Shown here piece after piece: positions 58,492-64,000 of a DNA stretch of 64,000 nucleotides. This DNA comes from Albitalea sp966211955 (GTDB lineage Bacteria; Pseudomonadota; Gammaproteobacteria; Burkholderiales; Burkholderiaceae_C), in the NCBI GenBank assembly GCA_966211955.1, contig CBIHOF010000004.1, positions 124,001 through 188,000 on the forward strand, given 5' to 3'. The notes under the pieces were generated by a model, which was given only the letters and a program-made list of their open reading frames with translations, made no database searches and had not been told where the DNA came from. How positions within the stretch are numbered: position 1 is the stretch's first letter; each line of letters opens with the position of its first letter. The position numbers were made by a program, and so were the translations under genes.

Positions 58492-59472
58492 TCAGGCTGC
58501 TTGCAGCCCGAGCTTGGCGAACAGCACCTGGTCGGCTTCCACGTCGGGGTTGCCGGTGGTGAGCAGCTTGTCGCCGTAGAAGATGGAGTTGGCGCCGGCC
58601 ATGAAGCACAGCGCCTGCACCGCCTCGCCCATCTGCTGGCGGCCGGCGGACAGCCGCACCATGGCTTCGGGCATGGTGATGCGCGCGGCCGCGATGGTGC
58701 GCACGAACTCGAAGTGGTCCAGGCGGTCGGTGCCGTGCAGCGGCGTGCCTTCCACCTGCACGAGGTGGTTGATGGGCACCGACTCGGGGTAGGGCTCCAT
58801 GTTCGCGAGCTCGGCGATCAGGGCAGCACGTTGCGAGCGCGATTCACCCATGCCGACGATGCCGCCGCAGCACACCTTCACGCCGGCGCTGCGCACTTTG
58901 TGCAGCGTGTCGAGGCGGTCCTCGAACTGGCGGGTGGTGATGATGTCGGCGTACTTGTCGGGTGCGCTGTCGATGTTGTGGTTGTAGTAGTCCAGGCCCG
59001 CGTCGCGCAGCGCCTCGGCATGGCCCTCGCCCAGCATGCCCAGCGTCGCGCAGGTCTCCAGGCCGAGCGACTTCACGCCGCTCACGAGCTCGGCCACCTT
59101 CTCGATGTCGCGGTCCTTCGGGCCGCGCCAGGCGGCGCCCATGCAAAAGCGCGTCGCGCCGGCTTCCTTGGCGCGGCGGGCCGCGTCCATCACGGCATCG
59201 AGCTTCATCAGCGGGGTGGCTTCGACGGGCGTGTCGAAGTGGACCGACTGAGGGCAGTAGCCGCAGTTTTCCGGGCAGCCGCCCGTCTTGATGGACAAGA
59301 GCGTGGACAGCTGCACCTCGCGCGGGTCGAAGTGCTGGCGGTGCACGGTCTGCGCGCGGAACAGCAGCTCGTTGAACGGCAGTTCGAACAGGGCGGCCAC
59401 GTCGTCCACCGACCAGCGCTGGTGCGCCGTGCGGGGTGCGGGACGGTGAATGGCCACAGGTGCTTCTTGCAT
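58492..59472 (-). CDS. bioB: Biotin synthase
   Basis: 326 residues of the radical SAM family. C66, C70 and C73 in GGCPENCGYCPQS bind the [4Fe-4S] cluster; FCMGAAWR, YNHNIDSAP and the [2Fe-2S]-associated Cys and Arg residues are present. Converts dethiobiotin to biotin. No other biotin genes are adjacent; linkage with panBC as one transcript is suggested by 10- and 30-bp gaps. Confidence 0.96.
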   Translation of the reverse strand: MQEAPVAIHRPAPRTAHQRWSVDDVAALFELPFNELLFRAQTVHRQHFDPREVQLSTLLSIKTGGCPENCGYCPQSVHFDTPVEATPLMKLDAVMDAARRAKEAGATRFCMGAAWRGPKDRDIEKVAELVSGVKSLGLETCATLGMLGEGHAEALRDAGLDYYNHNIDSAPDKYADIITTRQFEDRLDTLHKVRSAGVKVCCGGIVGMGESRSQRAALIAELANMEPYPESVPINHLVQVEGTPLHGTDRLDHFEFVRTIAAARITMPEAMVRLSAGRQQMGEAVQALCFMAGANSIFYGDKLLTTGNPDVEADQVLFAKLGLQAA

Positions 59473-59549
59473 GCGAGCTCCTCGATGATGTTCTGGTTGG
59501 TGGGCGGTGGCCCTGCGTTGTCGACGGCGTGGTGGGCCGCTCAGCTCGG

Positions 59550-60422
59550 TCAGGATGGCTGGTAGGCCAGTCTCACGTAGATTGGCGCGAACGCCTCCGC
59601 CTGCGTGATTTCCAGCAGGCGCTCCCTGGCCAGCTCCAGCATGGCGATAAAGGTGACGACCAGCACGGGCGTGCCGCGCGTGGTGTCGAACAGGTCTTCG
59701 AATTCGACGAACTTGCGGCCCTGCAGCGTGCGCAGCACGATGCTCATGTGCTCGCGCACCGACAGCTGTTCGCGGGTGATGGTGTGGTGCTGGTTGAGCT
59801 TGGCGCGCTTGAGGATGTCTTGCCAGGCGGCGCGCAGCTCGTCGGTGTCCACGTCCGGAAAGCGCGGCGTGGGCGACTGCTCGATGACCACCTGCGCGCG
59901 CAGGAAGTCGCGGCCGAGCACCGGCAGCGCATCCAGGCGCGCGGCGGCCAGCTTGATCTGCTCGTACTCGATGAGCCGGCGCACGAGTTCGGCGCGCGGG
60001 TCCTCGGGCTCCTTGCCGTCGTCCGTCTTCTTGGGCGGCAAGAGCATGCGCGACTTGATCTCGATGAGCATTGCCGCCATCAGGAGGTATTCGCTCGCGA
60101 GCTCGAGGTTGGTCTTGCGGATCTGGTCGACATACGCGAGGTACTGGCGCGTCACGTCGGCCAGCGGGATGTCGAGGATGTTGAAGTTCTGCTTGCGGAT
60201 GAGGTAGAGCAGCAGGTCCAGCGGGCCTTCGAAGGCCTCGAGGAAGACCTCCAGTGCATCGGGCGGGATGTACAGGTCCTGGGGCAGCGAGAACAGCGGC
60301 TCGCCGTACAGGCGGGCCATGGCCACGCGGTCCACCGCCTGCGGCAGCACGTCGGCGGGCGGGGGTGGCATGTCCGGCACCGGAGGCTCGTTCGCCTCCA
60401 GGGCTTTCGCGGCGTCGCTCAC
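59550..60422 (-). CDS. scpA: Segregation and condensation protein A
   Basis: About 290 residues. FEGPLDLLLYLIRKQNFNILDIPLADVTRQYLAYV is the SMC-kleisin N-domain signature, and RLLEITQAEAFAPIYVRLAY closes the winged helix. It bridges SMC heads in chromosome condensation. The start is proposed as GTG 60422 (SDAAKALEANEPP); no ATG suits. ScpB is not in the window. It lies 23 bp after the DUF3460 gene. Confidence 0.9.
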   Translation of the reverse strand: MSDAAKALEANEPPVPDMPPPPADVLPQAVDRVAMARLYGEPLFSLPQDLYIPPDALEVFLEAFEGPLDLLLYLIRKQNFNILDIPLADVTRQYLAYVDQIRKTNLELASEYLLMAAMLIEIKSRMLLPPKKTDDGKEPEDPRAELVRRLIEYEQIKLAAARLDALPVLGRDFLRAQVVIEQSPTPRFPDVDTDELRAAWQDILKRAKLNQHHTITREQLSVREHMSIVLRTLQGRKFVEFEDLFDTTRGTPVLVVTFIAMLELARERLLEITQAEAFAPIYVRLAYQPS

Positions 60423-60445
60423 GAAGCGGCTTCCGTCAGCAGGTC

Positions 60446-60646
60446 TCAGACCTTGCTCTGGTAGACGTACGGCTGCTGGGGCACCCGGGCGTCGCCGTAT
60501 TCGGTTTGCGCCTGGCGGTCGATGGGCTTGTCCCACAGCAGGGCGCGGCCGGCGCGCTGTTCTTCCTCCAGGGTGGGCTTGTTCGCCTTGAGCTCGTCGA
60601 TGAACTCGGTGATGTCGGACTTGTAACGCTTCCAGAACAGCGGCAT
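60446..60646 (-). CDS. DUF3460-family small protein
   Basis: 66 residues: MPLFWKRYKSDITEFIDELKANKPTLEEEQRAGRALLWDKP followed by RQAQTEYGDARVPQQPYVYQ. This small family is typical of Burkholderiales and commonly precedes scpA/panC, as here. Function unknown. Confidence 0.88.
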   Translation of the reverse strand: MPLFWKRYKSDITEFIDELKANKPTLEEEQRAGRALLWDKPIDRQAQTEYGDARVPQQPYVYQSKV

Positions 60647-60717
60647 GGCAGGCGCGGCCGGGAGGCCGGTGGCGAAGACGAATTGGCGGCGATTTTAGCG
60701 GTCGGGCGAACAAGCGC

Positions 60718-61410
60718 TCAGGCGAGGGCCACGAGATCAGCCAGGACATGGGCAAATGCCACTGGCCAAAGCCAGCGGGTGCGCCAGTAGAAAGCGGTCA
60801 TCACCACGCCGTACAGCACGATGGACAGCGAGCCGATCGGCCCCTGGTACACGTGGTACAGCAGGCGCACGAGGGTGCTCACGCCGATCGCCACCGAGGC
60901 GCCGTGGCCGCGGAATGCATCGACGAGGAAGCAGAGGAAGGTCTCCTCGTACACGCCGTTCACGACCGACAGCGCGAGCGCCATCGTGATCGAGATGCGG
61001 GTGTTGGACATGATCTCGGCGATCGGCTGGGCTTGCAGCTCTCGGGTGTCCACAAAGGCGGCCGCCACCCACCAGGTGGCCAGGCCCGCGATGAACAGCA
61101 GCACGCCGACCGCGCCGCCTGCGAGGCTCGGCCTCGGCAGCAGCGAACGCCACGCGTAGCCGCGAAAGCGCAGGAAGGCCAGCGCCAGCGCGCCCAGCAC
61201 CAGCTCGACGAGGATGGTGTCGGCCAGCCCCGCATCCGAGAAGCCTTCACCGGCCGGAAAGTCAGCGCCGACTGCGCTCAGCGAGATGAGGATGAACCAG
61301 CCGAAGCACAGGATGGTGACGGCCACCGCCTCGGCCGGCCCGGGCACGCGGGCCGCTACCGGCTCCGGGGTTTCCGGCTCGGGACCGCCGGGCTGGCCGG
61401 GGCCGGCCAT
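60718..61410 (-). CDS. CPBP-family intramembrane protein
   Basis: 230 residues, about seven hydrophobic helices after a Pro/Glu-rich cytoplasmic N-terminus. The CPBP core is visible: E155-E156 (NGVYEETFLCF), H186 (LLYHVYQG) and H221 (AHVLADL). The Arg usually found in EExxxR is Cys here. Members are glutamic-type intramembrane proteases or prenyl-protein processing enzymes, sometimes linked to bacteriocin immunity. The ATG overlaps the upstream gene's stop by one base. Confidence 0.82.
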   Translation of the reverse strand: MAGPGQPGGPEPETPEPVAARVPGPAEAVAVTILCFGWFILISLSAVGADFPAGEGFSDAGLADTILVELVLGALALAFLRFRGYAWRSLLPRPSLAGGAVGVLLFIAGLATWWVAAAFVDTRELQAQPIAEIMSNTRISITMALALSVVNGVYEETFLCFLVDAFRGHGASVAIGVSTLVRLLYHVYQGPIGSLSIVLYGVVMTAFYWRTRWLWPVAFAHVLADLVALA

Positions 61411-62081
61411 CAGGCCTCGACCCGGCGAAGGTTCAGCGCGTCCTTGAGGAAGCCGTGCGGATGCCCGGCGATCCAGCGGGCCAGCTCGTCCAGCCGGCCG
61501 CTGCCCACTTCGATGGCCGGCAGCTCCAGGCTGATCGACTCGAAGCCGTCGAGGTTTTGCAGCTGGAAGTGGATGCGGCCGCTGTCGTGCTGCGGCGTGA
61601 CGCGCACGAGGCCGAAGAAATCGGCGGTGAATGTGTAGCGGCGGCCTTGAAGCTTGCCCGTGACCGGGTCGCGCACGGCTTCGTTCTCGAACTTCGCGCC
61701 GCTCTGGTGGAGCTTGCTTTCCAGCTTCTCCATGTCGGGCAGGAAGTCCTTGAACAGCTGCAGCTCGCGGCCGGATTTCAGCTGCCAGTGCATCACGAGG
61801 AAATCGAACACGTCATCGTCGCGCAGCTTCTTCCTGCGTGAATCGACGCGGAACTCGGCGAGCGGCAGTCGCTCGAGCACGTTCTGGCGGTCGAGCGTGA
61901 AGCGGGCGGTGCTGGCGGGGCGCAGCACGTCCAGCTGCGGCGCGAGCGTGGTGAAGTAGCTGAACACCGTCTTGCAGGCGGCTTCGGTCAGCGCGGTGTT
62001 GCGCGCGAGCGCGGCGGTGTCGCCGGTCTGCCGCGCCTTCAGGGCATCGGCCTGGCGCTTGAGGTCGTCGAGGAAGCTCAC
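61410..62081 (-). CDS. Conserved hypothetical protein
   Basis: About 223 residues, soluble, beginning FLDDLKRQADALKARQTGDTAALARNTALTEAACKTVFSYFTTLAPQLDVLRP. It is helical at the N-terminus and beta-rich in the middle (GKLQGRRYTFTADFFGLVRVTPQHDSGRIHFQLQNLDGFESISLELP). The family starts at (M/V)SFLDDLKRQ, so the GTG at 62081 is preferred to the upstream ATG at 62180. No function known. Coupled by a TGATG overlap to the CPBP gene. Confidence 0.75.
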   Translation of the reverse strand: MSFLDDLKRQADALKARQTGDTAALARNTALTEAACKTVFSYFTTLAPQLDVLRPASTARFTLDRQNVLERLPLAEFRVDSRRKKLRDDDVFDFLVMHWQLKSGRELQLFKDFLPDMEKLESKLHQSGAKFENEAVRDPVTGKLQGRRYTFTADFFGLVRVTPQHDSGRIHFQLQNLDGFESISLELPAIEVGSGRLDELARWIAGHPHGFLKDALNLRRVEA

Positions 62082-62188
62082 GGGAAGGAGTCTGTGGAGG
62101 GCGAGAGGCGCACAGAATAGCGCAGCACTGCGGCGTGGCCCCGGTGTTTCATCACTTTTCAGGACGGTGCGGGGCATCATCCAAGGCC

Positions 62189-63700
62189 ATGCAGGAAATC
62201 GAACTCAAGTTTCAGGTGCCGGCCGCGGCGCGCGCGGCGGTGGACGCTGCCGTGGCGGGTACGGCCAAGCCGCCGCGCCAACGATTGCGTGCGGCGTACT
62301 TCGACACCGCTGACCGCGCACTGGCCCGCGCCGGCATGGCGCTGCGCATCCGCCACGAGGGCCGGCGCATGGTGCAGACGCTCAAGGGGTTGGGCGACGA
62401 CGGCATCACGCGGGCCGAGCACAACGTGGAGCTCGTCGGCATGAAGGACGCGCATGCCGATCCGGCGCTGCATGCGTGCGTGCCGGTGGGCGAACGGCTG
62501 CTTGGGTTGCTCGAGGCCTCGGGTCCGCTGCAAGAGACCTTTCGCACCGATATCCGCCGCCGCACGCGCGCGCTGCGCAACCGCTTCGGCGTGGTGGAGC
62601 TGGCCTTCGACGAGGGCCTGATCGTGGCTGGAGAGCGGCGGCTGCCGGTGCGCGAGCTGGAGATCGAGCTCGTGCGTGGTTCACCACTCGCAGTGCTGGC
62701 CGCGGCGCGCGTCTGGGTCACGCGTCATGGGCTTTGGTTGGACATGCGCAGCAAGGCGCAGCGCGGCGACATGCTGGCGCGCGACGAGGCGCAGGCGCCG
62801 CCGCGCAAGGCCACGCCTGTCACGCTGAAGCGCGGCATGACCTTGCGCGACGCCTTGCGGCCCGTGTTGCTCTCGTGCCTGGACCAGGTCACGCACAACG
62901 CAAGCCAGGTCGCCAGCGGCGAGCACGGCGACGAGCACGTCCATCAGCTGCGCGTGGGTCTGAGGCGATTGCGCTCGGCCTGGCGGCTGTTCGAGTCCGA
63001 CGAGCTGGACCCGGCCTTGAGCCGGCACGCACGGGCGGTGTTCCGGGCGCTGGGGGCGCCGCGCGATCGTTCGGTGCTGGCACAGACCTTGTCCGATGAA
63101 CTCACCGCGGCCATGACCGCCAGTGGCCACAGCGTGCCCTTGCCACGACTGCGCGGCGCCAGCGACGAAGCGCGTGCCGTCGAGGTGGTGCGCGGCCTCG
63201 AACTGCAGGCGCTGATGTTGTCCTTGTTCGAATGGACGCAAGGCGCCGAAGGCGGTGCCAAGGGCACCGCGGACTCGGCCACTGCCACGCAGATCATCGC
63301 GGCGCGCGCTCTCGATGCCGATGCGGCGCGTCACCTGCGCCGGCAGCTGCAGCGCCTGCATCGTCAGGTCGTGCGCGACCTGCGCCGCTTCGCCCGGCTC
63401 GATGACCCAGCGCGTCACCGCATTCGCAAGCGCGGCAAGCGGCTGCGTTACGGGCTGGAGTTTGCGCACGCGCTGCTCGGCAGGAAGAAGACACAAGCCT
63501 GCATCGACGGGCTGAAAGACGTGCTCGATGCGCTCGGCCACTACATGGACCTGGGCATCGCCATCGAAGCGTGCCGCGACCTGCCGCCCCACGCAGCGGA
63601 TTCCGCCTTCGCGCTCGGTTGGCTGAGCGCGCGGCGCGAGGCCGTGGTGGGCCAGGCCGCCGCCCTGGGCGATGCCCTGGCGAAAACGCCACCCCCGTGA
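62189..63700 (+). CDS. CYTH-CHAD domain protein
   Basis: 503 residues. An N-terminal CYTH domain (about 1-200; EIELKF at the start is the ExExK motif) is followed by a His-rich alpha-helical CHAD domain (about 215-500; HVHQLRVGLRRLRSAWRLF; HRIRKRGKRLRYGLEFAHAL). CYTH enzymes hydrolyse triphosphate or polyphosphate, and CHAD domains bind polyphosphate, so this is a likely polyphosphate-associated phosphohydrolase. The ATG at 62189 is chosen because the CYTH motif begins at residue 2. Confidence 0.9.
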   Translation: MQEIELKFQVPAAARAAVDAAVAGTAKPPRQRLRAAYFDTADRALARAGMALRIRHEGRRMVQTLKGLGDDGITRAEHNVELVGMKDAHADPALHACVPVGERLLGLLEASGPLQETFRTDIRRRTRALRNRFGVVELAFDEGLIVAGERRLPVRELEIELVRGSPLAVLAAARVWVTRHGLWLDMRSKAQRGDMLARDEAQAPPRKATPVTLKRGMTLRDALRPVLLSCLDQVTHNASQVASGEHGDEHVHQLRVGLRRLRSAWRLFESDELDPALSRHARAVFRALGAPRDRSVLAQTLSDELTAAMTASGHSVPLPRLRGASDEARAVEVVRGLELQALMLSLFEWTQGAEGGAKGTADSATATQIIAARALDADAARHLRRQLQRLHRQVVRDLRRFARLDDPARHRIRKRGKRLRYGLEFAHALLGRKKTQACIDGLKDVLDALGHYMDLGIAIEACRDLPPHAADSAFALGWLSARREAVVGQAAALGDALAKTPPP

Positions 63701-63779
63701 GGGGCTCTTGAAAAAGCACCGTTCATCCCTACCCAGCGTCTTCTGGCGCGCGCGTGGCAACGTTCCGTCGCGCGGCGAT

Positions 63780-63807
63780 TTGCATTCGCCGGCGCCCCCG
63801 CTAGCAT
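63780..63807 (+). promoter_or_regulatory. Possible promoter before the right-edge gene
   Basis: TTGCAT (63780-63785) and TAGCAT (63802-63807) with a 16-bp spacer, about 70 bp before the TTG start at 63877. Confidence 0.35.
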
Positions 63808-63876
63808 TCCCTCCGCCCGCGAACCTTTGACCTGTCGTCTTGCTTCGCGCGCGCCAACCGACCAGGAGAGATCCAC

Positions 63877-64000
63877 TTGACATCCAGTCTCAGCGTGACG
63901 TCGACCAGCCCGCAATCGCTCCAGACGGTCGACCTCACCGGCCTCGCCTTGCCGGCGGACTTCCCGCTCACGCTCACGTCCGAGCAGGTGCAGCAGGTGA
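63877..64000 (+). CDS. Start of an unidentified gene, cut by the window end
   Basis: A TTG start at 63877 has AGGAGAG 6 nt upstream. The frame reads (M)TSSLSVTSTSPQSLQTVDL and on to the edge with no stop (41 codons). The Ser/Thr-rich beginning has no signal peptide. Too little is present to name a family. Confidence 0.5.
   Translation, partial: MTSSLSVTSTSPQSLQTVDLTGLALPADFPLTLTSEQVQQV

Overview
The window is about 64 kb of very GC-rich, gene-dense bacterial chromosome. It looks like a betaproteobacterium of the order Burkholderiales, probably in the Leptothrix/Rubrivivax/Rhizobacter neighbourhood. The pointers are the DUF3460-ScpA and PanB-PanC gene neighbourhood, a DUF1841 protein, a PEP-CTERM sorted protein, a c4-type cytochrome, and MHS-type transport coupled to quinate/shikimate breakdown. 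No phage, insertion sequence, rRNA or CRISPR array was seen. One tRNA (Arg, anticodon CCT) is present. The species assignment is inference from gene content, not from a marker gene.

Layout: 0-2.9 kb carries two genes of the ligase-associated DNA repair module (MBL-fold exonuclease, ATP-dependent ligase). 2.9-9.9 kb has a PlpD-like patatin/outer-membrane protein, an XRE regulator facing an outer-membrane beta-barrel gene across two GTAC-type palindromes, the SUI1-like factor, an alpha/beta hydrolase, an asparaginase and an EamA permease. 10-12.4 kb has an S10 carboxypeptidase-like protein and a DUF429 protein. 12.4-15.4 kb is a compact unit: a GbsR/MarR-type regulator, a DCC-family thiol protein, an SDR-DoxX fusion and a small SRPBCC-like protein, with the same 20-bp near-palindrome before the regulator and before the DCC gene. 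15.4-19.9 kb has a K+/H+ antiporter translationally coupled to the ligase-associated DEXH helicase, which is itself coupled to a secreted thermonuclease. 20-26.7 kb has a His-rich lipoprotein, arginase, a LOG protein, a MoeB/ThiF-like protein, an S41 protease and a PEP-CTERM protein. 26.8-34.2 kb has tRNA-Arg and a VWA-TamA-TamB operon. 34.3-39 kb has a diguanylate cyclase, an S9 peptidase, a GNAT enzyme and a MoxR ATPase. 39-44.8 kb has cytochrome c4, a copper chaperone behind a CueR-type 19-bp-spacer promoter, a peptide-binding protein and a histidine kinase/response regulator pair. 44.8-50.3 kb has a MaoC dehydratase, a ParA-like ATPase, KefF/KefC and a TauE permease. 50.4-56.7 kb is a quinate/shikimate catabolic cluster. 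56.8-60.6 kb is panC-panB-bioB-scpA-DUF3460. 60.7-63.7 kb has a CPBP membrane protein, a hypothetical protein and a CYTH-CHAD protein. A TTG-initiated gene runs off the right edge.

The most coherent system is the 50-57 kb cluster. An MHS transporter, a catabolic-type AroE, AroQ and a QuiC enzyme split into two genes would take quinate or shikimate to protocatechuate, together with a beta-keto acid cleavage enzyme. A TetR regulator is divergent from the transporter. Near-identical 14-bp operators lie in front of the transporter and inside the promoter spacer of the aroE operon. Other threads are a roughly 83-bp dispersed repeat present four times, several genes whose -10-like hexamer sits only 5-9 nt before the start codon (possible leaderless mRNAs), and the ligase-associated repair genes split by 14 kb.
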